64,000 nt of DNA, taken from positions 682,001-746,000 of the forward strand of contig NZ_JAGIOK010000001.1 of assembly GCF_017876655.1 (NCBI RefSeq), read 5' to 3'. Shown one piece after another: positions 16,498 through 24,955 of the stretch. The notes below the pieces were generated by a model. The model was given only the letters and a program-made list of their open reading frames with translations, did not search any database and had not been told where the DNA came from. Source of the DNA: Microbacterium imperiale (GTDB taxonomy: Bacteria; Actinomycetota; Actinomycetes; Actinomycetales; Microbacteriaceae). How positions within the stretch are numbered: the stretch's first letter is position 1; every line of letters starts with the position of its first letter. A program made the translations under genes and the position numbers.

Positions 16498-17650
16498 TGT
16501 TCTCGATCTCCGCTGCAGCGATGGCCGAGGACTCCGCCGCGTCGACGTCGCGCGACTCGAGCCAGCGGTCGGGCAGTGCCGGCCGCTTGGGGGTGCCGGC
16601 CCGCCCACGCTGGCCCTCGGCCGCAGCGCCGGGGTACGGCGCCGACCAGTCGAGCGTTGCCAGCATCCCGTCGATCTCGGCGAGGCTGGACGCCGTCGCG
16701 AGCTTGGCGCGCGTGTCGCCGCCGACCGGGTAGCCCTTGAAGTACCAGGCGACGTGCTTGCGGATGTCGCGGCATCCCCGTCCCTCGTCCTCGAAGAACT
16801 CGACGAGCAGCTCGGCGTGACGGCGGAACGCCCGGGCGACGAAGCCGAGGGTCGCGTCGACCTCGGGACCCGCGGACCCCGGGCCGCCCAGGGCGCGGGC
16901 GAGGTCGCCGAACAGCCACGGCCGGCCGAGGCATCCGCGTCCCACGACGACGCCGTCACACCCGGTTTCGGCCATCATCCGAACGGCGTCGTCGGCGGAC
17001 CAGATGTCGCCGTTGCCGAGCACCGGAACGCTCGTCACGGCCTGCTTGAGCGCGGCGATCGCGTCCCAGTCGGCGTGCCCGGAGTAGAACTCCGCCGCCG
17101 TGCGAGCGTGGAGGGCGACGGCGGCGACACCGGCGTCCTCGGCGATGCGGCCGGCGTCGAGGAAGGTGAGGTGGTCGGCATCGATGCCCTTGCGCATCTT
17201 CACCGTCAGCGGAACGTCGCCCGCTGCTCGGGCGGCGCGCGTGACGATGTCGCGGAACAGGTCGAGCTTCCACGGCAGCGCCGCTCCCCCGCCCTTGCGG
17301 GTGACCTTGGGCACCGGGCATCCGAAGTTCAGGTCGATGTGATCGGCGCGATCCTCCTCGACCAGGAGGCGGACTGCGGCCTCGGTCGTCGCCGGATCGA
17401 CGCCGTAGAGCTGGATCGAACGCGGGGTCTCGGACTCGTGGTGGGTGATGAGCCGCATCGTGGTCGCGTTGCGCTCGACGAGCGCTCGCGTCGTGATCAT
17501 CTCGCTGACGTAGAGGCCGGCGCCGTACTCACGGCACAGCCGCCGGAACGCGGTGTTGGTGATGCCCGCCATGGGGGCGAGGACGACCGGCGCGTCCAGA
17601 GCGATGGGGCCGATCCGCAGGGGCGGCGGGGCGGACAGGACGGTACTCAC
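16487..17650 (-). CDS. dusB: tRNA-dihydrouridine synthase (DusB type)
   Basis: 387 aa, FMN-dependent reductase that makes dihydrouridine in tRNA D-loops. It has LAPMAGITNTAFRRLCREYG at the N-terminus of the TIM barrel, the catalytic cysteine in NFGCPVPKVTRKGGG, the FMN-binding TVKMRKG, and GNGDIWSADDA plus VVVGRGCLGRPW at the C-terminal side of the barrel. A family-typical helical tail follows. It begins the minus-strand run dusB-dgt-dnaG. GTG start with a -10-like hexamer 6 nt upstream. Confidence 0.95.
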   Translation of the reverse strand: MSTVLSAPPPLRIGPIALDAPVVLAPMAGITNTAFRRLCREYGAGLYVSEMITTRALVERNATTMRLITHHESETPRSIQLYGVDPATTEAAVRLLVEEDRADHIDLNFGCPVPKVTRKGGGAALPWKLDLFRDIVTRAARAAGDVPLTVKMRKGIDADHLTFLDAGRIAEDAGVAAVALHARTAAEFYSGHADWDAIAALKQAVTSVPVLGNGDIWSADDAVRMMAETGCDGVVVGRGCLGRPWLFGDLARALGGPGSAGPEVDATLGFVARAFRRHAELLVEFFEDEGRGCRDIRKHVAWYFKGYPVGGDTRAKLATASSLAEIDGMLATLDWSAPYPGAAAEGQRGRAGTPKRPALPDRWLESRDVDAAESSAIAAAEIENSGG

Positions 17651-17656
17651 CGAATC

Positions 17657-17662
17657 ATTCTC
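17657..17662 (-). promoter_or_regulatory. -10 hexamer of dusB (leaderless)
   Basis: GAGAAT on the minus strand, six bases, then the dusB GTG. The first base departs from TANNNT. Confidence 0.4.
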
Positions 17663-17695
17663 CCAGAAGGACGGGCGGGCGAAGGCGGCCGGGCG

Positions 17696-17701
17696 TAGCC
17701 T
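17696..17701 (+). promoter_or_regulatory. -10 hexamer of the peroxidase gene (leaderless)
   Basis: TAGCCT, six bases (GGGGAG), then GTG. The GGGGAG touches the GTG and is too close to act as a Shine-Dalgarno sequence. Confidence 0.55.
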
Positions 17702-17707
17702 GGGGAG

Positions 17708-18208
17708 GTGACCGAGGCGACCACTGACATCCGCTCGATTCCCTTCTCAGCGGCGGACGGCGCCGCCACGACGCTGGGTGATCTGGGCGACGGCGTCTTG
17801 CTCGTCGTGAACGTCGCCTCGAAGTGCGGCCTCACGCCGCAGTACGAGCAGCTCGAGCAGCTGCAGCGCACGTACGGCGAGCGCGGGCTGCAGGTCGTGG
17901 GCTTCCCGTGCAACCAGTTCATGGGGCAGGAACCCGGCTCGATGGACGAGATCCTCGACTACTGCGCGACGACGTGGGGCGTGAGCTTCCCGATCATGGA
18001 CAAGGTCCGCGTCAACGGGTCGCACGCGGCTCCCCTGTACAAGGCTCTGAAGAAGATCCGCAACGCCGAGGGCGCGAAGGGCCCGGTCATGTGGAACTTC
18101 GAGAAGTTCGTCGTGACCCCGACCGGCGAGGTGCACCGGTTCCGCCCGCAGACGAAGCCCGATGCACCCGAGATCGTCGCGGTCATCGAGGCGAACCTGC
18201 CCCGCTGA
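17708..18208 (+). CDS. Glutathione-peroxidase-family peroxidase, probably thioredoxin-dependent
   Basis: 166 aa. The peroxidatic Cys is in NVASKCGLTPQY, FPCNQFMGQEPGS follows, and the WNF motif of the active site is in VMWNFEKFVV. A further cysteine in ILDYCATTWGVSFP sits where thioredoxin-dependent family members keep their resolving cysteine. Actinobacteria make mycothiol rather than glutathione, so the name reflects family, not the likely electron donor. No signal peptide. The gene ends 6 bp before the convergent FrnE-like gene without a visible terminator. Confidence 0.92.
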   Translation: MTEATTDIRSIPFSAADGAATTLGDLGDGVLLVVNVASKCGLTPQYEQLEQLQRTYGERGLQVVGFPCNQFMGQEPGSMDEILDYCATTWGVSFPIMDKVRVNGSHAAPLYKALKKIRNAEGAKGPVMWNFEKFVVTPTGEVHRFRPQTKPDAPEIVAVIEANLPR

Positions 18209-18214
18209 CGAGCC

Positions 18215-18892
18215 CTACTCGGCGACGGCGACAGCGCCGCGCTCGGCCCACACCTGGCGCGCGATCTGCGCGAAGGCGTCCGCCGGCTGAGCACCCGAGA
18301 CCCCGTACTTGCCGTCGATGACGAAGAACGGCACCCCGTTGATCCCGTAGGAGCGGGCCTGGTCCTGGTCGGCTCGGACCGCGGTCAGGTACTCCCCCGA
18401 CTCGAGTGCGGCTCGGGCGGCATCGGCGTCGAGTCCGACCTCGGCCGCCAGCTCGACGAGCTCGTCGACGCGCCCCACGTGGCGCCCCTCGGTGAAGTAG
18501 GCGGCCATGAGGCGCTCGGTCATCTCGTGCTGACGGCCCTGCGCCTTGGCGAAGTGCAACAGCTCGTGCGCCTTGACCGTGTTGGTGTGCTTGAGGATGT
18601 CGAAGTGGTAGTCCAGGCCGGCATCCTTCGCCACGCCCGTGACGTTCGCGAGCATCTGCTGCACCTGCTCGCGCGGCATGCCCTTATGGCTCGAGAGGAA
18701 GTCGAGCTCGTCGCCGTCGAAGTCGACAGGGGTGTCGGGCGAGAGCTCGAACGAGTGGAAGGTCACCTCGACGCGCGGCGCGTCGTCGTCCTCCGCCGTC
18801 GCGGCCAGTCCGGCCTCGAGATTGCGCTTGCCGATGTAGCACCACGGGCAGGCGATGTCGCTCCACACGTCGATCTTGATTGCGTCCGTCAC
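18215..18892 (-). CDS. DsbA-family oxidoreductase, FrnE-like
   Basis: About 225 aa. It has a thioredoxin fold with a CPWC active site close to the N-terminus (VWSDIACPWCYIGKR) and cis-Pro region GINGVPFFVIDGKYGVSGAQ near residue 180. No signal peptide, so it acts in the cytoplasm. The FrnE group belongs to the DsbA/2-hydroxychromene-2-carboxylate isomerase family and includes redox chaperones; the substrate is unknown. The frame is open upstream; I take GTG 18892 because family members start just before IKIDVWSD. It is next to the peroxidase gene, suggesting shared thiol-redox duties. Confidence 0.88.
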   Translation of the reverse strand: MTDAIKIDVWSDIACPWCYIGKRNLEAGLAATAEDDDAPRVEVTFHSFELSPDTPVDFDGDELDFLSSHKGMPREQVQQMLANVTGVAKDAGLDYHFDILKHTNTVKAHELLHFAKAQGRQHEMTERLMAAYFTEGRHVGRVDELVELAAEVGLDADAARAALESGEYLTAVRADQDQARSYGINGVPFFVIDGKYGVSGAQPADAFAQIARQVWAERGAVAVAE

Positions 18893-18944
18893 ATCGGGTG
18901 CAACGTCGCGCCGGCCGAGCGCTATTCCCCGTCGTTCGCGGGAG

Positions 18945-19748
18945 TCACGCCCGCGGGGCGTCGACGGCGCCGCCGAAGCGCCGATCGCGCGAGAGGTACA
19001 GCTCGATCGCACCCCAGAGATCCGTGCGCGAGAAGTCGGGCCACAGGGTGTCGAGGAACACCATCTCGGCGTAGGCCGCCTGCCACAGCAGGAAGTTCGA
19101 GGTGCGCTGCTCGCCGCTGGAGCGGATGAAGAGGTCGACGTCGGGCATGTCGGGCACGTAGAGGTGGCGTCGCAGCGCCTTCTCGGTGATCGCCGACGGC
19201 TTCATGCGGCCCGCGGCGATCTGCTCGCCCATGGCGCGCATCGCGTCGATGATCTCGTGACGGCCGCCGTAGTTCACGCACATCGTGAGCGTGAGCGTGT
19301 CGTTGTCGCGGGTCAGCTCCTCGGCGTACTGCAGCTCGGAGATCACCGATCCCCACAGCCGGGGACGGCGGCCCGCCCAGCGAACGCGCACACCCCACTC
19401 GTTCAGCTGATCGCGGCGACGGTGCAGCACGTCGCGGTTGTAGCCCATGAGGAAGCGGACCTCGTCGGGCGAGCGCGACCAGTTCTCCGTCGAGAACGCG
19501 TAGACGCTCAGGTGCTTCACCCCGGCCTGGATCGCACCCGCGACGACGTCGAGCAGCACCTCCTCGCCCGCGCGGTGGCCCTCGATGCGGGTCAACCCGC
19601 GGCGGTTCGCCCAGCGGCCGTTGCCGTCCATCACGATGGCCACGTGCCCGGGCACGCCGCCCCGCGGGAAGGCGGGCGGGTGGACGCCCGTCCAATCGAG
19701 CGGACGATAGGGGACGGCGTCGCGGTGCGTGTAGGGCTTGGGACTCAT
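18945..19748 (-). CDS. uppS: Isoprenyl (polyprenyl) diphosphate synthase, cis type
   Basis: 267 aa. It adds isopentenyl units in cis to make the lipid carrier for cell-wall precursors. The catalytic Asp is in [13 protein letters not shown], with [36 protein letters not shown] and [19 protein letters not shown] as the other family blocks. In actinobacteria two such enzymes often coexist and make different chain lengths; which one this is cannot be told. Its promoter hexamer lies 7 nt before the ATG. recO is upstream on the same strand, a common actinobacterial pair. Confidence 0.95.
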   Translation of the reverse strand: MSPKPYTHRDAVPYRPLDWTGVHPPAFPRGGVPGHVAIVMDGNGRWANRRGLTRIEGHRAGEEVLLDVVAGAIQAGVKHLSVYAFSTENWSRSPDEVRFLMGYNRDVLHRRRDQLNEWGVRVRWAGRRPRLWGSVISELQYAEELTRDNDTLTLTMCVNYGGRHEIIDAMRAMGEQIAAGRMKPSAITEKALRRHLYVPDMPDVDLFIRSSGEQRTSNFLLWQAAYAEMVFLDTLWPDFSRTDLWGAIELYLSRDRRFGGAVDAPRA

Positions 19749-19755
19749 CGGTTCG

Positions 19756-19761
19756 AGCCTA
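19756..19761 (-). promoter_or_regulatory. -10 hexamer of uppS (leaderless)
   Basis: TAGGCT on the minus strand, seven bases, then the uppS ATG. It indicates that uppS is not only transcribed from recO. Confidence 0.5.
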
Positions 19762-19802
19762 GGGCCACAGGCTGTCGGCTCGATGTGGGCGCGTCCTCGC
19801 CC

Positions 19803-20531
19803 TCACCGGCCCGCCCCGATATGCCCGAGCGAGCGGATGCCGCGCTCGAGATGCCACTGCGCGTACGCGGCGATGAGTCCCGAGGCGGATGCCGCCGCGT
19901 GCGGGCTGCCGGCGTCGACGACATCCCATTCGCCGGCGATGAGCGCGCGCAGCCGGTCGCCCGTCTCGGGGGCGATGCGCGCCGATCCGGCGGGGGCGCA
20001 CGCGTCGCACACCGAGCCGCCGAGGGGGGCGACGAAGCCCGCGTGAGGGCCGGTGCGACCGCAGCGCGCGCACGCGTCGAGCGAGGGCGCCCAGCCCGAC
20101 AGAGCCATCGCGCGCAGCAGATAGGAGTCCAGCACCGCGCGGCTGTCATGCTCGCCCCGCGACAGCGCTCGCAGGCCACCCACCAGCAGCAGGTACTGCT
20201 GCGGCGTCGTCTCGGCCTCGTTCAGGCGATCGGCCGCTTCGACCATCGCCGATGCGGAGGTGTAGCGGTCGTAGTCGGTCGCGATCTCGGCGCCGTACGA
20301 CCCGAGCGACTCGGCCTGCTGGATGATGTCGAGGCTGCGGCCCTTGTAGAGCTGGACGTCGGCCACCATGAACGGCTCGAGACGAGCACCGAAGCGGGAC
20401 GAGGTGCGCCGCACGCCCTTCGCGACGCCGCGGAGCTTGCCATGGCGGCGGCTCAGCATCGTGACGATACGGTCAGCCTCACCCAGCTTGTGGGTGCGCA
20501 GGATCACGACCTCGTCGCGGTAGGTGGGCAC
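19803..20531 (-). CDS. recO: DNA repair protein RecO
   Basis: 242 aa. It helps load RecA at gaps and anneal strands, with RecR. The N-terminal OB-fold starts [20 protein letters not shown] and includes [10 protein letters not shown]; the zinc finger is C-x2-C (CARCGRTGP) followed by CDACAP. GTG start with GATAAT exactly 6 nt upstream. It is divergent from the TRIC channel gene with 36 bp between the starts. Confidence 0.95.
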   Translation of the reverse strand: MPTYRDEVVILRTHKLGEADRIVTMLSRRHGKLRGVAKGVRRTSSRFGARLEPFMVADVQLYKGRSLDIIQQAESLGSYGAEIATDYDRYTSASAMVEAADRLNEAETTPQQYLLLVGGLRALSRGEHDSRAVLDSYLLRAMALSGWAPSLDACARCGRTGPHAGFVAPLGGSVCDACAPAGSARIAPETGDRLRALIAGEWDVVDAGSPHAAASASGLIAAYAQWHLERGIRSLGHIGAGR

Positions 20532-20537
20532 TCATCG

Positions 20538-20543
20538 ATTATC
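20538..20543 (-). promoter_or_regulatory. -10 hexamer of recO (leaderless)
   Basis: GATAAT on the minus strand, six bases, then the recO GTG. Confidence 0.55.
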
Positions 20544-20555
20544 CCGCCGACCCAC

Positions 20556-20561
20556 GACAAT
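20556..20561 (+). promoter_or_regulatory. -10 hexamer of the TRIC channel gene (leaderless)
   Basis: GACAAT, six bases, then GTG. Only 12 bp separate it from the recO hexamer on the other strand. Confidence 0.45.
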
Positions 20562-20567
20562 GGATCC

Positions 20568-21254
20568 GTGACGCAGACTCAGTTCGTGATCCCGTTGTGG
20601 GCCGATCTCACCGCGGTCGGACTCGGCGGCGTGCAGGGCGCGCTGTTCGCGTCGGGCTTCGTCGGCAAACGGCGCCTCGATCCCCTCGGCGTCGTCATCA
20701 TCGGCATCCTGATCGGCATGGGGGGCGGCTTGATCCGCGATCTGCTCCTGAATGTCCCGCCGGTCACGCTGCAGAGCAACTGGTACCTCATCACGGCCAC
20801 GACGGCCGCCCTCGTCGGGATGCTTCTGTCGAACGTGTTCCAGCGTCTGAACGCCGTGATCATCGGCCTCGATGCCGTCGTCATCGGGTTGTTCGGAGCC
20901 TTCGGCACGAGCAAGGCGCTGCTGCTGGGGCTGCCGATCGTGCCCGCGATCTTCATCGGCTCGTGCGCCGCCGTCGGCGGCAGCATCCTGCGCGACGTGA
21001 TCCTCGGGCTGCCCGTCGCGATCATGCACGTGGGATCGCTGTACGCCGTCGCCGCGGCCGCCGGGTGCGCCGTGCTGGCGGGAACCGTCGCGTTCGGCGC
21101 TCCCCTCGTGGTCGCGGCCGTCATCGGGATCGTCGTGACCACCGTGATCCGCTTGCTCGCCGTCGTGTTCGACATCTCGCTGCCCGAGCAGCGCGCGTTG
21201 CACCGCCGCAAAGTGGCCGTCGAAACGTCCGCCATCCCGATCGTCAAGGAGTGA
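20568..21254 (+). CDS. TRIC-family cation channel (UPF0126)
   Basis: 228 aa integral membrane protein of about seven helices, built as two three-helix repeats plus one. The glycine-rich kinks GMGGGLIRDLLL (first repeat) and AAVGGSILRDVILG (second repeat) are the family mark; bacterial relatives form trimeric K+/monovalent cation channels. A short basic cytosolic tail ends the protein. The open frame extends far upstream antisense to recO and uppS, but GTG 20568 is the only start that fits the family and has a -10 hexamer 6 nt before it. Confidence 0.9.
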   Translation: MTQTQFVIPLWADLTAVGLGGVQGALFASGFVGKRRLDPLGVVIIGILIGMGGGLIRDLLLNVPPVTLQSNWYLITATTAALVGMLLSNVFQRLNAVIIGLDAVVIGLFGAFGTSKALLLGLPIVPAIFIGSCAAVGGSILRDVILGLPVAIMHVGSLYAVAAAAGCAVLAGTVAFGAPLVVAAVIGIVVTTVIRLLAVVFDISLPEQRALHRRKVAVETSAIPIVKE

Positions 21255-21277
21255 GCGCGCCCGACGCCCGGAAACGA

Positions 21278-21305
21278 CAACGGCCCCGCCGAAGCGGGGC
21301 CGTTG
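21278..21305. terminator. Bidirectional terminator between the TRIC gene and L31
   Basis: A perfect 12-bp stem (CAACGGCCCCGC and its complement) with a CGAA tetraloop lies between two convergent genes. Confidence 0.8.
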
Positions 21306-21314
21306 CCGTGTGGC

Positions 21315-21566
21315 TTACTTGGAGCCGAAGTTCTTGAAGCGCTGGTTGAACTTCTCGACGCGACCGGCCGAGTCCATGATGCGCTGCTTGCCCGTGTAGA
21401 ACGGGTGCGAGGCGGACGAGATCTCGACGTCGATGACCGGGTAGGTCTCGCCGTCCAGCTCGATCGTCTTGTCGCTCGAGACCGTCGAACGGGTCAGGAA
21501 GGTCTCGCCGGAGCCGAGGTCGCGGAAAACGACGGCGCGGTACTCGGGGTGGATGTCAGTCTTCAT
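21315..21566 (-). CDS. rpmE2: 50S ribosomal protein L31, type B
   Basis: 83 aa. [20 protein letters not shown] and the C-terminal [12 protein letters not shown] identify L31; the absence of any cysteine marks the zinc-independent type B form. In other bacteria this form replaces zinc-type L31 under zinc shortage. I see no clear Zur-like palindrome upstream, so the regulation is open. The ATG follows AAGGAATCCC. It has a 60-nt leader if TAAGAT at about 21640 (minus strand) is the -10. Confidence 0.95.
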   Translation of the reverse strand: MKTDIHPEYRAVVFRDLGSGETFLTRSTVSSDKTIELDGETYPVIDVEISSASHPFYTGKQRIMDSAGRVEKFNQRFKNFGSK

Positions 21567-21650
21567 GGGATTCCTTACGTGGTGCCCTGGATTTTGCCAG
21601 GGCGAGGGAAGTCTGCGGTGCGTCTGCACCAAAGAGCGATCTTACCAGGT

Positions 21651-22436
21651 TCAGGATGCCGCGCGAGCCGCGTAGCGGCCGCCGTCGGAGGTGACGGTGA
21701 TGGGCAGCCCGAACGTCGTCGAGAGGTTCTCGGCCGTGAGCGTCTCGGCGAGCGGGCCGGCGGCGACGGCGCGGCCCTCGCGCAGCAGCAGCACGTGGGT
21801 GAATCCGACCGGGATCTCCTCGACGTGGTGCGTGACCATGATCATCGCCGGCGTGGTGGGCGCCTGCGCGTACCCGCCGAGGAGGGCCAGCAGCTCCTCG
21901 CGAGCGCCGAGATCGAGGCTGGCCGTGGGCTCGTCGAGCAGCAGCAGCTCGGGGTCGGTCATGACGGCCCGCGCGATCTGCACCCGCTTCTGCTCGCCGT
22001 CCGACAGGGTGCCGAACGTCCGCTCGGCGAGGCCGTCGAGCTTCCATTCCGCGAGCACGCGCATGGCACGTCGCTCGTCGATGTCTTCGTAGTCCTCACG
22101 CCACCGCCCGAGAACCGCGTACGCCGCCGTGAGCACGACGTCGAGCACGGTCTCCTCCGGCGGCACACGGCGCGCCATCGCCGACGAGGCGAAGCCGATG
22201 CGCGGGCGGAGCTCGAACACGTCGGTGCGACCGAGGCGCTCATCGAGGATCTCCACGACGCCGGACGTCGGATGCAGCAGGCTCGCGGCGAGCTGGAGCA
22301 CCGTCGTCTTGCCGGCACCGTTCGGCCCGAGGACGACCCAGCGCTGGTCGCCCGTGACCGTCCAGTCGACACCGTCGACGATGTTCCGGGCGTTTCGGCG
22401 GACGACGACGTCGGAGAAGTCCAGAACCTGCGGCAT
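21651..22436 (-). CDS. ABC transporter ATP-binding protein
   Basis: 261 aa, one nucleotide-binding domain. Walker A is GPNGAGKTT (about residue 37), the signature LSDGEQKRVQIARA, Walker B LLLLDEPTASLD, and the H-loop is VTHHVEEIP; all catalytic residues are in place. It resembles ATPases of the ModF/YlmA kind, which are stand-alone or soluble. No permease is adjacent, so the partner or task is unknown. It has its own TAGGCT hexamer 6 nt before the ATG, and glgA ends only 9 bp upstream. Confidence 0.88.
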   Translation of the reverse strand: MPQVLDFSDVVVRRNARNIVDGVDWTVTGDQRWVVLGPNGAGKTTVLQLAASLLHPTSGVVEILDERLGRTDVFELRPRIGFASSAMARRVPPEETVLDVVLTAAYAVLGRWREDYEDIDERRAMRVLAEWKLDGLAERTFGTLSDGEQKRVQIARAVMTDPELLLLDEPTASLDLGAREELLALLGGYAQAPTTPAMIMVTHHVEEIPVGFTHVLLLREGRAVAAGPLAETLTAENLSTTFGLPITVTSDGGRYAARAAS

Positions 22437-22442
22437 GGGATC

Positions 22443-22448
22443 AGCCTA
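22443..22448 (-). promoter_or_regulatory. -10 hexamer of the ABC ATPase gene (leaderless)
   Basis: TAGGCT on the minus strand, six bases, then ATG. It overlaps the glgA stop codon. Confidence 0.55.
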
Positions 22449-23639
22449 GCGTCCGGCCCCCGCCACTCTCGCGTACAACGCCGCCGTCTCGTCGGCGATG
22501 GCCGTCCAGCTGAACGCCGAGGCCGCCCGCTCCCGACCTGCGGCACCGAACCGGGCGGCTCCCTCGGGGTCGCTCACGACCTCGGTGAGGGTGGCCGCGA
22601 GGTCCGCGACGAACTTCTCGGGATCCAGCGGCGTGCCCGTGCCGTCGTCGACCTGCTCGATCGGCACCAGCCGGCCGGTCACCCCGTCGACGACGACCTC
22701 GGGGATGCCGCCCGTCGCCGTGCCGACGACGGCGGCGCCGCACGCCATCGCCTCGAGGTTCACGATGCCCAGCGGCTCGTAGACCGAGGGGCAGACGAAG
22801 GTCGTCGCGGCCGTGAGGATCGCGCACAACTCGTCGCGCTGCAGGAACTCCTCGATCCAGACGACGCCGGAGCGCTCGGACTGCAGCTCGCGCACGAGAC
22901 CCTGCACCTCGGTCATGATCTCGGGGGTGTCGGGCGCGCCGGCGCAGAGCACGACCTGCACGTCATCCGGCAGCATCCGAGCCGCTCGCAGGAAGTACGG
23001 CAGCCCCTTCTGCCGCGTGATCCGACCGACGAAGACGACCGAGGGTCGGGAGGGGTCGATATCAAAGCGCTCGAGCACCGCGGGGTCGTCCACCGGGCGC
23101 CAGGACTCCACATCGATGCCGTTGTAGATCACCGACACCTTCTCGGGGTCGAGCGACGGATAGCTGCGCAGGATGTCGCGGCGCATGCCGTCGCTCACCG
23201 CGACGATCGCGGCGGCGTTCTCGTACGCCGTCTTCTCGATGTAGCTCGACACCGCGTAGCCGCCGCCGAGCTGCTCGGCCTTCCAGGGACGCAGCGGCTC
23301 GAGGGAATGAGCCGTGATCACGTGCGGGATGCCGTGCAGCAGCGACGCCACATGCCCGGCGAAATTGGCGTACCAGGTGTGGCTGTGCACGACGTCGGCG
23401 CCCGCGACATCCCCCACGATCTCGAGGTCGGTGCCGAGCGTCTGCAACGCGGGGTTGGCCTCGGCGAGCCCGACGGGCGTCGCGTAGGAGGTCGTGTCGG
23501 CCTCGTCGCGGTCGGCTCCGAACGCGCGGACCTGCACCTCGATCGTCTCGCGCAGAGCGCGCACCAATTCGGTCACATGCACCCCGGCACCGCCGTAGAT
23601 TGCGGGAGGGTACTCCTTCGAGACGATGTCTACACGCAT
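22446..23639 (-). CDS. glgA: Glycogen synthase, actinobacterial GT4 type
   Basis: 397 aa. The N-terminus KEYPPAIYGGAGVHV and the C-terminal YEPLGIVNLEAMACG, which holds the GT-B catalytic glutamates, place it in the actinobacterial GlgA/GlgM branch of family GT4. Corynebacterial and mycobacterial relatives use ADP-glucose either to elongate glycogen or to make maltose-1-phosphate; the sequence alone does not decide between them. It is divergent from glgC, which makes ADP-glucose, with 46 bp between the starts. Confidence 0.93.
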   Translation of the reverse strand: MRVDIVSKEYPPAIYGGAGVHVTELVRALRETIEVQVRAFGADRDEADTTSYATPVGLAEANPALQTLGTDLEIVGDVAGADVVHSHTWYANFAGHVASLLHGIPHVITAHSLEPLRPWKAEQLGGGYAVSSYIEKTAYENAAAIVAVSDGMRRDILRSYPSLDPEKVSVIYNGIDVESWRPVDDPAVLERFDIDPSRPSVVFVGRITRQKGLPYFLRAARMLPDDVQVVLCAGAPDTPEIMTEVQGLVRELQSERSGVVWIEEFLQRDELCAILTAATTFVCPSVYEPLGIVNLEAMACGAAVVGTATGGIPEVVVDGVTGRLVPIEQVDDGTGTPLDPEKFVADLAATLTEVVSDPEGAARFGAAGRERAASAFSWTAIADETAALYARVAGAGR

Positions 23640-23646
23640 GGCTCGA

Positions 23647-23652
23647 ACGCTA
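23647..23652 (-). promoter_or_regulatory. -10 hexamer of glgA (leaderless)
   Basis: TAGCGT on the minus strand, seven bases, then ATG. It lies 22 bp from the glgC hexamer, so the two promoters must share or compete for polymerase. Confidence 0.5.
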
Positions 23653-23673
23653 GTACACAGCGTTCGGCGGGCC

Positions 23674-23679
23674 TAGTGT
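23674..23679 (+). promoter_or_regulatory. -10 hexamer of glgC (leaderless)
   Basis: TAGTGT, six bases, then the glgC ATG. Confidence 0.55.
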
Positions 23680-23685
23680 GGTCCC

Positions 23686-24930
23686 ATGCCAGCAGCGCCC
23701 AAGGTCTTCGGAATCGTTCTCGCCGGCGGCGAGGGAAAGCGCCTGATGCCGCTGACGGCTGATCGCGCCAAGCCCGCCGTGCCCTTCGGAGGGCAGTACC
23801 GACTGATCGACTTCGCGATCTCGAACCTCATCAACTCGGGACTGCGGCAGGTCGTCGTCCTCACCCAGTACAAGTCGCACAGCCTCGACCGCCACGTGTC
23901 GCAGACCTGGCGGATGTCGGCGCTGCTCGACTCGTACGTCGCATCGGTGCCCGCGCAGCAGCGCCTGGGCAAGCGGTGGTTCTCGGGATCGGCCGATGCC
24001 ATCCTGCAGTCCCTCAACCTCATCAACGACGAGAAGCCCGACATCGTCGTCGTGATCGGCGCCGACCACGTGTACCGCATGGACTTCCGCCAGATGCTCG
24101 ACGCGCACATCGCGTCGGGCGCGCGCGCGACGGTGGCCGGCATCCGTCAGCCGCTCGGCCTGGCCAACCAGTTCGGCGTCATCGACGTCGAACCGACCGA
24201 CGAGACGCGCATTCGGGCATTCCTCGAGAAGCCGCAGAGCCCCGTCGGTCTGCCGGACTCGCCCCATGAGGTCCTGGCCTCGATGGGCAACTACATCTTC
24301 AACACCGACGCGCTCATCGAGGCGGTCGAAGCCGACGGCGAGGTCCCCACCTCCAACCACGACATGGGCGGCGACATCGTGCCGTACTTCGTCGACCGGG
24401 GCGAGGCGGCCGTGTACGACTTCAAGCGCAACGATGTGCCCGGGTCGACGCCGCGCGATCGCAATTACTGGCGCGACGTGGGAACCATCGAGTCGTTCTT
24501 CGACGCCCACATGGACCTCATCTCGACCCTGCCGATCTTCAACCTGTACAACACCGACTGGCAGATCCACTCGCAGTCGGTGAACTCGCCGCCCGCGAAG
24601 TTCGTACGCGACAGCGTCGGCCGCATGGGCAACGCGATCGACTCGATCGTCTCGCTCGGCTCGGTCCTGTCAGGTACCCACCTCGAGCGCAGTGTCGTCG
24701 GGCCGTGGACGCTTTCGGGCGGCGGGGCGACGATCACCGACTCGGTCCTGTTCGACTACGTCAGCGTCGGCGCTGGCGCCCGTGTGCACCGGGCGATCCT
24801 CGACAAGAACGTCGTGCTCGAGGACGGCGCCACGGTCGGCGTCGACCGCGAACGCGATCTCGCGCGGGGGTTCACCGTCACCGACACCGGCATCACGATC
24901 GTCGGCAAGAACGCGCGCGTCGAGCGCTGA
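23686..24930 (+). CDS. glgC: Glucose-1-phosphate adenylyltransferase
   Basis: 414 aa. It makes ADP-glucose from ATP and glucose-1-phosphate, the committed step to glycogen. The nucleotide-binding start is [20 protein letters not shown] (residues 12-31), with [23 protein letters not shown] and FLEKPQSP in order, then the left-handed beta-helix with hexapeptide repeats ([20 protein letters not shown]). Length is normal. serB follows after 25 bp with its own promoter hexamer. Confidence 0.97.
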   Translation: MPAAPKVFGIVLAGGEGKRLMPLTADRAKPAVPFGGQYRLIDFAISNLINSGLRQVVVLTQYKSHSLDRHVSQTWRMSALLDSYVASVPAQQRLGKRWFSGSADAILQSLNLINDEKPDIVVVIGADHVYRMDFRQMLDAHIASGARATVAGIRQPLGLANQFGVIDVEPTDETRIRAFLEKPQSPVGLPDSPHEVLASMGNYIFNTDALIEAVEADGEVPTSNHDMGGDIVPYFVDRGEAAVYDFKRNDVPGSTPRDRNYWRDVGTIESFFDAHMDLISTLPIFNLYNTDWQIHSQSVNSPPAKFVRDSVGRMGNAIDSIVSLGSVLSGTHLERSVVGPWTLSGGGATITDSVLFDYVSVGAGARVHRAILDKNVVLEDGATVGVDRERDLARGFTVTDTGITIVGKNARVER

Positions 24931-24943
24931 CGTCCGCTCCCGC

Positions 24944-24949
24944 TAGCGT
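24944..24949 (+). promoter_or_regulatory. -10 hexamer of serB (leaderless)
   Basis: TAGCGT, six bases, then the serB ATG. Confidence 0.55.
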
Positions 24950-24955
24950 GGGTCC

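Noticed and set aside
18215..19012. N-terminal extension of the FrnE-like protein to 19012
   Set aside because: The extra 40 residues are antisense-like, low complexity and overlap the end of uppS; family members start near 18892.
18855..20567. Long open frame (about 570 codons) on the + strand ahead of the TRIC gene
   Set aside because: It is antisense to uppS and recO, has Arg/Ala/His-rich low-complexity sequence typical of GC-rich shadow frames, and no family match.
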